Part shown: positions 33,776 to 44,839 of the stretch, one piece after another
Numbering within the stretch: the stretch's first letter is position 1
Layout: every line of letters starts with the position of its first letter
Translations under genes and position numbers: made by a program
DNA from: Ailanthus altissimus
Lineage: Eukaryota > Streptophyta > Magnoliopsida > Sapindales > Simaroubaceae
Direction: 5' to 3'
Length of the DNA stretch: 64,000 nucleotides
Assembly: GCA_946807835.1 (NCBI GenBank)
Contig: OX327706.1
Coordinates: forward strand, 26,277,001-26,341,000
Notes under the pieces: model-generated
Databases searched by the model: none
Told to the model about the DNA's origin: nothing
Seen by the model: only the letters and a program-made list of their open reading frames with translations

Positions 33776-34334
33776 TTTAATATTAAATTTGGATAAGAAT
33801 AAAAAGTCTAGTCATAAAATGTTAACTCTTACTCTCTATTTTGGAATAGCCGTGGACGCCTTATACATTTACGATCAACCGAGCTACTTTAGAGCCAGTT
33901 TCTCTTACTTGTGTATATAGGTTTGAAGAGTGTTACATGTACTTGTTACACAGCTTTGCATCTCGTAGGGACAATATTTGTCCGTCCTTTGTCACGCTTG
34001 GCTATAAATAAAGGATTAAAGCTTGTGTTTTTATTAGCATAAAGTTACTGCCCTTATCTTTTGTATTAGCATTTTCTCTCATTGTTGGATCACATAAGAA
34101 AATTTAAATAATATGTTCATACACTTGCATTGGCAATTTTATATAAAAAATTAATATGTACTTTTTATTCAATATACACGAGTGCAAAAAAATGGCCAAA
34201 TCGCTCATTTAAGCCAAGGTTGCAATTTTATAATTTACATTCAAGGATCAAATTTAAGGGCATTCGGACGGTCATGAATCACACCGCAGGACCATTTTCC
34301 TAAAATTCTCTTAACATATCCAGCTTTTCTTCCT
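33776..34334. other. Short intergenic region and 3' flank of the SFH gene
   Basis: No gene is seen. The part nearest 34334 is the probable 3' untranslated region of the minus-strand SEC14-nodulin gene. Confidence 0.5.
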
Positions 34335-37300
34335 TTACCAGTTGAACTGCATTGCAATACGAAGAATGTTGAAAATGAGAACATTTCAGATAAATTATGT
34401 GGCAAAATAAAGAATTATTATGAAAAGGCATGTCACTGTTTCATTGGCTTACCAACTTCTTTTTCTTCTTTTTCTTGTCAATATAAGCTAGCAACTCCTC
34501 TTGTCGAGATAGTGAATCCTCCAAAGCCTGGACAAGGACAAGCAACAGAGCCCATTAAAATTGATAAGATAGTTTGATGCTTTTGGAAATAATCTAAGGT
34601 TATGTGTTTGAATAATGACTCTCGCAAAACCCTGATACAAGCAAAAAAAAAAAATGCCCATATGTGGTCATTTGTGATTGATGTAATTTTGGAAATTCTT
34701 CAGGAACCCATATGAAGAAGTCACAAATTTTGAGTAATCTATTATATGGAGTTTTGTTTTCGTGAGCAACTTGGTTTAGTATACGATGAATATTTGAATA
34801 TGAGCAAAATTTTATAACATATAATGAATTATATTAAAATTGTAAAACAATGTCATTTGACACTGTTGTTCAAATGAACTATACAATTTACTAAATCTTT
34901 TTTCTAAATATATATATATATATGTAAAATTCATGTTACCTTTCTAGTTGATAGCAACTCTTGTTCCAACGCATCAACCCGACTGACAGCGGCATTTAAC
35001 ATTTCCTCTTTCTCAGCTAACATTGCTGCCGGTTTTGTGGTCAAAATACTTACTGCCTCTTCCAATTCAGCCATTCGTTTCATCACAGCCACGTACTCTG
35101 CACCGTAAATTCCAGGTGTAGGTAACTTACTAGGCTGATTGTCTTTCATCACTGTATCTACACAATAACCCGGATTTGAGTAGATAGTGGCATCCGTTAT
35201 CCTTTTAGGCATGTTCTTTGTCACTCTTATCATTGTAACAATGCCCATGACAAATGCCATCATTCCAGTGAAAAGCTGAGAGCTAGTTTTCCCCTCAGGA
35301 TTAACAGTATGTACGACATAACCATCTTCTGCTGCAAGTGATTAAAAAGTTCGATTCTGTATAAGATCTCCTAGACTTGTTTCTACATGAGAAAAGGTAT
35401 CTCTTAGTTTTAGGGACACGTGCATGAAATAGTACCTTTCTGATAAAATTGTTCATTCGCAACTACTTTTTGCCAATTTGATTTATCCAGAGTCTTATCA
35501 ACCATGGGAACAAAATCCTCATGCTTGAAAGATTTTGGAAATTGCTGAATCTGGGCCTGGGGGGTTTAGTTTTCAGGGAGAGAAAAAACACCAAAGTAAG
35601 TAGTGGAAAAATATAGAATCATTACAATGACTTAAACAAAAAAAAAGAGGGGAGTATCAGGAATAAGGAGTTGGAAGAACTTCTACCTTAATCTCGTCGT
35701 GATTAATAGCAAATGGCTGCGGATGCTGCCCTCTGGGGGTCTCCACATTGGAAGATTCATTTATCTGGGTAAATTGGTTAGAAATTAGGCAAGTCAGTTG
35801 ATCAAAGAAAGAGGAAGAAGAAAAATGAAAATAAAACGAGATGAGGCAGATGGATGTTCCAAAGAACTAAGTAAAACCTTTGAGCTCACTTGCTCGTCTT
35901 CAGTAATTGTCTTCTCCTCAGGGTTTTGATCCCTAACCTCCTTTTTACATTTGTGGTCACCATTTTGAACCATCTTCAAGCACATGAATCAATGTATTAG
36001 ATAGCTAATTCGAGGACAAACTCAATAAGCTGAAAAAGAATTAACAAGAGTTTTAGGTCACCTTCAAGATTTCTTGGTCCTTCCATGGTCCCTTATCAGA
36101 CCGCATACAGCCTCCTTGATCAGCACAAGTACAGCTGCCTCCTAAAAATTCCGGCAACTCACTGGTACAGAGCCACACCACATAATAAACTTATAAAATA
36201 ACAACAAATGAAACAAAGGGCAATCAGAATTATGCATCAGAAATTTACCTGGCATCAATTATTTCTAACAACTTACTCTGATACTTGTTGCCAAGAACCT
36301 GGTCAATAATAACTTTCACTGATTAATTATTCCCTTGATCAAAATTATCACAGGGCAACATGCCATCTACTTTCAGGAGAAAAATGACACAAAAATATAT
36401 CATCCATGTTGTTGTATTATGGGGTGTATCCTTACATGAATCTTCGCCGTGGTCTTAGGATCAAGGAAGGACTTAATCGTGTTCCACAGCATTCTAAATC
36501 CTGAACCAGCATTAATGATGAACATCCGATTCAAGGTCTGCAGAGAAATCGAATATTCGCACATAAAAGATTCTGCCATCTTGTTAAAATTGGACAATGT
36601 TTAATAAGAAGGGAGATGAATTAGTACCTCAGGGTAATTGTCACCATCAATCTTCTGAAGATTAGTGATAAGTTCCCTGGCAGCTTTGTTAAAATTTTTG
36701 AGACCCTGTCAAATCAATTTAGAATCAAAAGGAAATAATTTTGATACAGATGGATTGTCTTGCATGATTTCAAAGCTCATATTGATTAAAACCTTAATCG
36801 ATATATGATTGATATTGTCACCAAAAGGGACATACCACTCCCTGAACGTCGAGGATTGTTGTACTTTGATCAATGTGCTTCTTTGCTGCAATGGAAGCAG
36901 CTGGAAACTTAACATCAAAAGTCTTCTCAAACTCCTTTACATGATACTTGATGTAGCGCTCCATGGTCGTTACTTGCATGAGCTTGGAAGGATCTACTTG
37001 GCCTAATCTCTCTATATATACAGGTCGCCCTTCCTTATCTACTCCGTGGTGCCCTTGGGGATAATATTCCAAGACTTGGCTCAATTCTTTGAATTCAAAC
37101 TCCTTAAAACACACAAGAATGAATCAAGTTAACAAACTAATGGTCTAAAAAATTCTTTGGCTGTGTTCACCGACTAATAGTGCATTTGGAAGTGCTTATT
37201 TTTAAAGAAAAAAGTGCTTTCTCATGTATGAATGTAAAAAAAATTACTTTTTTCAAACACACTATAATACTATAGTTAATACCTGCTTAATATTATCAGC

Positions 37301-37856
37301 ACCAAATCCTTTTCTCCAATTAAGCATATCAGACCACATCGGTTTTGTTTTCTCTATATCGAATTTCCTGGCTTTCAAGAATCTGTACAATATTCCAAAA
37401 GTATTATTAGTTTTTTATGCCAATAAATATTATAATAAAAGGATAGAGAAGATGCATTGTGTGGAAGATCCCTGAGGAATTTAATAACCTGAGCATCATA
37501 TGATAATCATCATGTTTTGAGGGCAATAATTCCTCCAATATAAGTGCTTGACGGAAAGCATCAACGGCCTTCGTTTCCTCGGCGTCATGGACATCCTCAA
37601 TCTCAACCACAGACATTATTTTACTGCTTCTCCTTCCCCTTTTGAAAGAACCTCTGAACTTGTTTGAAGCGCTTATTGCAGCCTTCTTAAATGACCCCAT
37701 TCTCGTCTTCTTCTCATCCTCTAAAGCCTCAGCTTCTGATACACACAATGAAACCCATTAAACCCAACAACAGAGTGAAACTTGTTACTTAATGAGATCA
37801 CAATTTTATATATAATTACCAAATTGTCTGGGAGAGTGAACTCCAGCCGCGGCCAT
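34335..37856 (-). CDS. SFH: SEC14-nodulin phosphatidylinositol/phosphatidylcholine transfer protein (SFH family)
   Basis: A lipid-binding protein that presents phosphatidylinositol to kinases at membranes. It is the plant SFH type, with an N-terminal SEC14 domain and a C-terminal nodulin-like region. Fourteen coding exons fit GT-AG rules and frame: 37820-37856, 37489-37735, 37283-37382, 36836-37102, 36628-36705, 36436-36537, 36249-36298, 36062-36161, 35878-35973, 35687-35764, 35436-35556, 34940-35331, 34453-34527 and 34335-34346, giving 584 aa. The CRAL-TRIO N part has [17 protein letters not shown] (about 95-111). The SEC14 lipid pocket contains [29 protein letters not shown] and [13 protein letters not shown], then the CTCADQGGC cysteine motif (about 300). 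The C end has a coiled-coil-like helix ([10 protein letters not shown]), then a lysine run and the end LFNW. Exon 12 could start 3 bases later. Reading frame is intact, so probably functional. Confidence 0.92.
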
Positions 37857-38110
37857 GATCAACACTCGTTTATGTAATGTATTATATTTGCCTCAAACCG
37901 GTTGGTGATGCAGCAAAGGGCAGAAGAATCAAACATTCATATCAGAGACGCCAGATTAAAATTTTGCTCCAAATGCCTGTCAGAGTCACACAGAAGAAAA
38001 ATTCAGAAAAAAGAAAAGAAAAGAAAGAAAGATCGAAGACAAACAAGAATATTCAAAAAACAATTTACCCTCTGCCAAATAGCGAGAGAGGGTGAAGGAG
38101 GAGATTTAAA
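37857..38110 (-). promoter_or_regulatory. Probable leader and core promoter of the SFH gene
   Basis: The 250 bases upstream of the ATG (on the minus strand) are rich in CT, including TTTCTTTCTTTTCTTTTC at about 38010-38027 (GA on the plus strand), as in many plant leaders. I could not place a clear TATA box. Confidence 0.3.
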
Positions 38111-40240
38111 GTAATAAAGGGTGAAAATTTCTCTGTAATATAAGCTTCCTTAAAAATTGGTGGATAGAAAATGCTGTCAGGTTCACAGGATGAGCTATTT
38201 AAGTGTTGTTATTTTGCTTTTTTTGGGGGAGAGCAAAGCGAGCCCTTGACGGGTTCTTTTCTTTCAATTTGATATTCATATTCTCATTTAGCTGTGTCTT
38301 TTGAGCGGCCAACCGAAATGCAAGGCCACTCTGTTCATAATTGTAGGCATATATATCCTAACCTCTTTTCCCTCCATTTTTTTGGACCTTACATGCCCAT
38401 TAATGTGCTTCTGCCATCCGGCATCACTCATTTTGGGTCACAATCCAAGGTTTAATTACTTAGATCAAATCTGAATCTGATCCGATCTCCACTTAAGCCT
38501 ATATCCCATCGTTATGATATATAACTCGAAGTACCCGAGTGTAGCTTAGTATAATTCTCATTATCCAAGTTTGAGTACAACTAAGAATACCCTTGAATCC
38601 GAATAAAAAATAAAGAATAAGAATTGGTAATTTATGCTTGCCACCATCCGAATTCAAGTAAAAATAAAAATTAAAAGTTGACATTTCGTTAATAAAGTTT
38701 CTCTTCCTTATCCTTGTCCAATTTTTTTTAAAATAATATATAATCCTGATTAAATCATATGATATGATTTCTTTTTTTTAATATATCAATTTACAACTTA
38801 GATAAAGACTCGGGTAAAAACTTAGGTTAGGATCAAATGGATTCAACCGTATTGAATTGCAATTATACCATTATATTGTGATGATCATAGCTAAGTGTGG
38901 GCAGTATGGTTTAGTTTGATATTTTTTAAAATTAAACCGAACTTAAAATTTTAAGTTTTTTTATTTTTATTTTTAAAACCTAATCAAATCAAATTATATA
39001 TGAGAATCGAATCGTATCAAATTGATTCGGTCTAATATAATTCAATTTGGTTTTATAAATATTTTTTTTAAAATTAAAATGATATATATAAAAGATAAAT
39101 TTTAAAAATAAAGTAAGAAAAAAAGTGTCACATAAACTTTAAACACTGAATAAATTAAAATTTATAAACTAAATAAGTTAGAAAACTACTATAATTACAA
39201 TTTGTTTAAAGAAATAAAGTATCCGTCAAATTTAAATATTAAATTCCTTTAAGTCTAAGAATTAAACAAATTAAAAAAATAATAAAATTAAAACCAATTC
39301 AAATAAATAAATTATTCATCAACTTCAAATGTCAAATTAATTAAAATGTACGAACTAAACAACTTTTTAATTTTAAGTCCATTCAAGCAAACATGTGAAA
39401 AAATTATGCAGAATTTTATTTTTGTCCTTTAGTTTAGTTTGATTCTATTTTTTTTTAAAAGTAAAATCAAATTAAACCTAATTTATTCGAAGATCAAAAT
39501 AAAATTGATCAATTAATTTTTATATTTTAATATTAAACTAAACTGGTTGATTCAATTTTTTTTTATTCAAATACTTTTATATCCACTCTCTACTCACAGC
39601 CTTATAAAAAAAACGACAAAAATAATTGATATATCTAAATTATTCACATTAGAAATATTAAATGTTCCTATCCGAGGGCAAAATTAGTACCTGTATTAGA
39701 TCAAATAAGAGATATATTTTAAATAGAAAGAAACACATGTTTGATTAAAAATTTATCCTTGCGCAATGTTTAAGGGATAGATATATCTAAATTAGCTTTT
39801 ATCCTTTTAAAACAGTTTTCTAAAAAAATTTGATATTACATTTGTTGAAACAGGTCTTTCAAGTTTCAACATCTCAGTTAGTGCTTCTTTATGTCCCATC
39901 TTCTCCTCAAGAATCACCTCTGTAGCAAACTCCATATTAACCATACAATTATAGGGCTGCTTGGCCTCATAACAGAACCATAATAGCTTCTCTATAAATG
40001 GCTGGGTCAGAGCACTTGCAAAATAACATGGAATCACGATTCATTTCATTTTTTGAGTAAATGAAAATGCCAGAGTTTCTCATGCACGCTTGCGGTCTAC
40101 AACATTGCCTATAGATTAAGAAATATAAATTCATAACTACTTTTGGTGTTGGAAAATGACTTTCCAGAGATAATAGACAAAGCTTGGAGGTAGAAATAAT
40201 TATACAAGTTCGCAATACATAAAATCAATCGGCATTCCAG
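38111..40240. other. AT-rich intergenic region
   Basis: No supported gene. The stretch 38890-39600 is rich in GGTTTAGTTTGAT/AAACCGAACT words at both ends in opposite orientation and could be a decayed foldback element of about 0.7 kb. A 76-codon minus-strand frame at 39807-40037 contains FIEKLLWFCYEAKQPYNCMV, which looks protein-like, but I recognise no family and see no splice context. It may be part of the 3' transcript of the next gene. Confidence 0.35.
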
Positions 40241-40275
40241 GCAGGAATCCACATTTTCCATGTCCTAGTTTCACT

Positions 40276-43200
40276 TCAGTCAGAATCAGAGTCTGGATTC
40301 ACGGAGGACCTCACCGTCCTGTGTCTATTCTCCTCATAATCATCCTCTTCGTCGTCTTCATCCTTTTTCTTCTTGCTAATTATACCTATAAAATAATGGA
40401 TTTCGGATTAGCAAAAAGCTACAAATTGCACGATGTAGTGTACAAGCATTACCTTTCTTTTTCAGTAGAATCTCGAGTGCCTCTGTGGTGAAATCATCTT
40501 TTCCTCCCAGATCTTGAAATCCAACCAGCCTATCTATCGCAATGCCATTTCTAAATGCCAAGAGTGCAATCAATTTTTTTGGTTCAACTTATTGGAACAA
40601 ACAATGCAATTACTTCATATTAAAAATTCATTGCAGAAACATTATAAGTTGTTCCTAAATTCCAAATATGATGCAAAACTCATTCTAAATTCCACATATG
40701 ATGCAAAACTCATACTTTTAAGTTCATTGTACAAGTAGTCCATTGGACAGAAAGAACTGCATTTCAGCTGAGCAATGATTTTTGTTATGTCCAGTTATGT
40801 TAACGGTTACCTCAAGGCAGTAGGCATTTGCGGAAACCCATGTGTTATTATTGTTAGAGAACCCAACAAACCACAAATAGTATAGCAAAATCTGTGTAAA
40901 ACAGAACAATTAAAATGCAAAACATATGGCCTTACCTCAACAATATGACACAAGGCAATGTTTTTACTGCAAGTTTGGTCACGAAGAAGGGTGCATTCTG
41001 CAATTGAGTAAAAATGGTGAGCTTCTCAAAAGGCATTGCATGCCAAATTAACATCTTGAAAAAATTAAGCCGAATGTTCGGTAACATCCCGGCTTAGTGT
41101 AAATATCATCTGCTTTGGGCACACAGCCCATTGCAGTTTTGTTTTTGCACTTTGCAACCTAAAAGGGACACTTCAAGGAGCTCAGGGGTATTGAAACTAG
41201 ATGGAACCCTCTCTCGCTAGTGTGTGAGATTTGGTGGCTCATGCTAATCTAACAAGGTTCCTAGAATCTCCCCTCTTATTCTCATGTCCTCGTGAAGGTC
41301 AAGCTCTTTATGGAGCTCAAGGGGGTATTTAAACTAGATAGAACCCTCTTATTAGACCTCACGTTCTCATGAAGATTGAGACTTGAGGATGGAGCACTTG
41401 CCTAGCACCATTCTGCGAGCTGGCTCTGCTACTCATTATTATACCCCAATTCAATGTTTGATATTATTCTGCTTTGGCACATACAACTCATAATGGTTTT
41501 GTTTTGGGCTTTGCAACTCAAACATGTCTGCACTTTAAGGAGCTCATGAAGTATTAAATTAGATAGGATAATCTTAATGATGTGGGATTTGATGGAACAA
41601 GGTTCCTACAACCTAAATAACCTAATCTTCATGATAATACATCAAGTATCCAATTCTTACATAACAGTATTACTATCATTTCAAATTTATTAGGAAACAA
41701 GATTACTCAAATATGGCCATAACATTTAACCAATTAAAACTTGCATAAACAAAATCTACAAGGTTTAACTCTCAAAATAAATACAGTAAAAATATCTATG
41801 CAATCTGAACGTTCTTATCACTAACTATAAATATTTTCTCAATTTATATAATAATAATTCGGTGTGGGTGGGTGTACTGTTAAATTTTTTTCTAACCAAT
41901 TATATTTGCCACGTGGCAATATATAATTGGACCGAAACCGAACCAAAATCAACTGGTTTTCTGGTTTTTTATATTTTTTAAACCGATCGGTTTTATTCTT
42001 TAATAGAAACCGAACCAAACCGGCCAGTTCGGTTCGGTTCAGTCTGGGCCGGTTTTTGTGATTCCCGGTTTTTTTGCCCACCCTTAATGCTGAGTTCGAT
42101 TCAGAATCACCTTTTCATGTATATAATTGATTTAAGTATTGAATATTGATTTTCGAGCTCCGAGGTCCATTCACATTTAGGATTACCAGTTGCATTAATG
42201 TTCAAAGCAAGAAAGACAACTGTTGATTTCTATTTCATGGTCTCTTATATCCTGCTCTATATTGATTTTGATTTTTATAGAGAGAATCTCGGTTCTTCAA
42301 AGGCAAAATTTTATTCAATGTTCGTGATTCTGATTTTTCAATAAATTTGGTATTTATGTTTTGTTTTTAAGAAGTCATAAGGGAAAAGAGTAGTAGCTAC
42401 TTTTTACCAGTAAATTTGAAATATACTTTCACAAAGAAACTGTTATAAGTTGTATTTTGAGGTGTGAAAACTGTTGATGTCAAATGGCTTCAGAGGGTAA
42501 CTATTTATGGGCACTTATTAGTGTTTTGTTGTGGGTTGGCTGCTATAATGATTTGTTTAATTTGGAGGGCAGCAGACTGAGTTAAAAGGACTTAACTTCC
42601 TCTAATTGGATGATTGATTGGTGGCCTAAGAGTGACTTCATGTATAACTTCACGGTTGATTTGGTTGAGCTAATAGAAAATATTTTACTTGATAAGTGCT
42701 TTTGCATTGGATTATTTTGTACCAAATTTAGCTTTTTATTAAATTCTGAGTTGCGTACAAACGTCTACTTGTTTGTTTCAGGGGAAATTTAAGTTGCATA
42801 CCTGCCTAAGAACTTTGATAGAAATCAAGTTTGAAAACATTTATTATGAGTAGATATTTATACATAACCAATATTTTTTTTTATACATATATTCTTTTAT
42901 AACTCATATTACATAAAGAAGGAAAACTTGTTTTATCAACCAAGCTAATGGCATTTAGACTAGAGGACTGGGCCACATGATGGTGCTACAAGTCGTTTAT
43001 TTGTTTGATGCATTCATGTTTATTTTGTTAAAGACTGAGTGAAAATGAATTGTTGTGTTGACTTGAATTTAATTCTCGAAGTTGTTGCATTTGATTGATG
43101 GATTAAGTTAAACATTTATCAACAAGGGATATTAAGGCCTGAGGTATATTTGGGTGTTTTGTTATTTGAATGATGGTGTAAGAGCAAGAGGTCCCATGAA

Positions 43201-44654
43201 GTTAGTATGGATGCTATAAAGTTTTTAAGTGTTTATCTTCTTAAGATGCAAGTGGAAAATGTTGGAAAATAGGAGAAACTGAGTTAGATCTTCAGCAAAA
43301 TTGCTACTAGAGTAAGATGATAATATTTTTGATAGAGTAGTAAGCTTGGACTTGTCATATAGTTCTTAAAAATTTTGAGGCAGGTCTTTTCAATTTCAGT
43401 TACAATCAAACAATATGAACCTCAGTTGATGGAAAAATTCAACTAAATTGGAAGAACAAAAGCATTTGTGAATACAAACCTCTGCATCCAGCTTTATAAA
43501 CTTCGTATCAATATATTTTGGTGCAAGCTCCTTCAAATGCTTATCCATTATCCTAAAAAAATTCATTAACATGCCCACATAAATCTTGCAATATCAATTA
43601 TGCACAAGCACCCACACATCTATGCAGTGTGTTTGTGTGAGAAGGAACAAGAGAGGTTTAAGCAGAAGGTTTACTTGCAACGGTAGAACTCTTTATGGTA
43701 GAAGTGACAAATCACGTTCTCACTTCCAGTGACTTCCCCCAAGAAATCCCCCTCACCAATCTCCCTGTATTCTCCATGTCCTTTTGTTTGTAATACTTGT
43801 CGCTTCTCAGCTTCTCTCTATTCAAATAAACCCTAACGTGAATACCAAATTCAGAAATCTCAACCAGATATAACTATCAAATTGCAAACAGTTCACCCAA
43901 AAAATGGAATCTCTAACCTTGAGAGCTGCAATCCTGTCTGCGTGCAATTTTTCCAGCTCAGGATCCTGCATAGCCATTGTGATTCCAAATAAAATAAAAT
44001 GATTATACCAACTACATAGGTTACAACGTAGATTTACAAAACTAACTTACATCCATCAGCTCGTCAAGGTCAACCTCATCGACAGAACTCGAAGCCTGTG
44101 ACTTCTCTTTAGCACGCATCTCCTGTAAGACCAGTATATGTACCCTTTTTTTATACACCATCATAGATTCAACAATTCAACATTAAATTGCCATTCAACC
44201 CCTTCTCTTCAATCAACAAACTTTGGACAATGGTGGCATCGTATTAAACAAAACAAAAAAAATAAAAAAATAAAGGAAAAATGTATACTCATGAGGGGGC
44301 ATATAACAAGAAGAGAACTCCAATACCTTGAAGCAATTTTATTCCATTGCTAGTATTTACCATTACCACGAAGAAAAAAGCTACAAAAACATATGATAAT
44401 ATATGATATCGTCCTCATCAATGTCTTTAACGTCATTACATTATAATTTCCATAACTTGAGCCTAAACCTGTAAATCCCGTTCTTGCATATCCAATTCTA
44501 CTAAAACAATTAAAAAGGTTCCTAAAGCAGCTCCCTACTAAAAAAGGAAGTAAGATAGTAAAAACTTAACCTTTTGATAATCACGAGCAGCTGCTGCCAT
44601 GACATTCCCATATGCTAGGGTTGTCAGAGTGGATTTCACCGAATTGGGATCCAT
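40276..44654 (-). CDS. PLP3: Phosducin-like protein 3 (thioredoxin-fold cochaperone)
   Basis: A small cytosolic protein of the phosducin-like class. In plants and yeast these proteins work with the CCT chaperonin in tubulin folding. Eight coding exons join in frame: 44571-44654, 44051-44122, 43918-43965, 43675-43817, 43480-43552, 40936-40997, 40453-40550 and 40276-40385, giving 229 aa, the family's usual length. N-terminal helical part: MDPNSVKSTLTTLAYGN, VDLDELMDDPELEKLHADRI. Thioredoxin-fold part: GEYREIGEGDFLGEVTGSE, ICHFYHKEFYRC, DTKFIKLDAENAPFFV, LPCVILL. The C-terminal end is acidic and ends DSDSD. It lacks a redox CxxC, as expected. Intron 5 is unusually long (about 2.5 kb) and holds repeat DNA. 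The match to Arabidopsis PLP3a/b is from memory of the family. Confidence 0.93.
41080..41610. repeat. Two diverged copies of an interspersed repeat
   Basis: CTGCTTTGGGCACACA...TTTTGTTTTTGCACTTTGCAAC at 41109-41160 recurs as CTGCTTTGGCACATACA...TTTTGTTTTGGGCTTTGCAAC at about 41470-41520. Both are followed by an AAGGAGCTCA phrase and a TAGATaGgA/AACAAGGTTCCTA phrase. A third AAGGAGCTCA-like phrase (TATGGAGCTCAAGGGGGTATT) lies between. This type of text is common in plant LTR-derived repeats, but I cannot name the family. Confidence 0.55.
41855..42086. mobile_element. Possible hAT-like MITE
   Basis: The right end in reverse complement reads TAAGGGTGGGCAAAAAAACC, which resembles the terminal repeat of many plant hAT MITEs. 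The left end reads GGTGTGGGTGGGTGTAC, a partial match. The interior is full of AACCGAACC/GGTTCGGTT words. Terminal repeats agree only in a GGTGGG core, and no clear 8 bp duplication is seen. Confidence 0.3.
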
Positions 44655-44672
44655 TTTTGTCTTTCCCTCTCT

Positions 44673-44774
44673 CTGAAAAATCAAAATCCAAGACATCGAC
44701 AACAGGTATATGGTTGCTTAATTGTTGACGTAAAAAAGCCAGCAGATCTAGAATAGAATAGAATAGAAGGTTAC
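44673..44774 (-). other. Predicted intron in the PLP3 5' leader
   Basis: On the minus strand a donor CTAAG|GTAACC starts at 44774 and an acceptor TTTTTCAG|AGAG ends at 44673, eighteen bases before the ATG at 44654. The arrangement is the same as in the MAP kinase leader. Consensus only. Confidence 0.45.
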
Positions 44775-44839
44775 CTTAGCAGAAGATCAACAAGTGAGGG
44801 TTTCAACTTTCAGAGCTTTGCAAATTCCGATGCGAGAGA

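Larger units (their letters stand above)
40998..43479 (-). other. Long intron 5 of PLP3, carrying repeats
   Basis: It is bounded by GAG|GTTTGT (43479) and TTCTGCAG-like acceptor AG at 40998. It contains two diverged copies of a repeat (41080-41300 and 41450-41610) and a possible MITE (41855-42086). The remainder is AT-rich with no coding signal. All the other introns of the gene are short. Confidence 0.7.
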
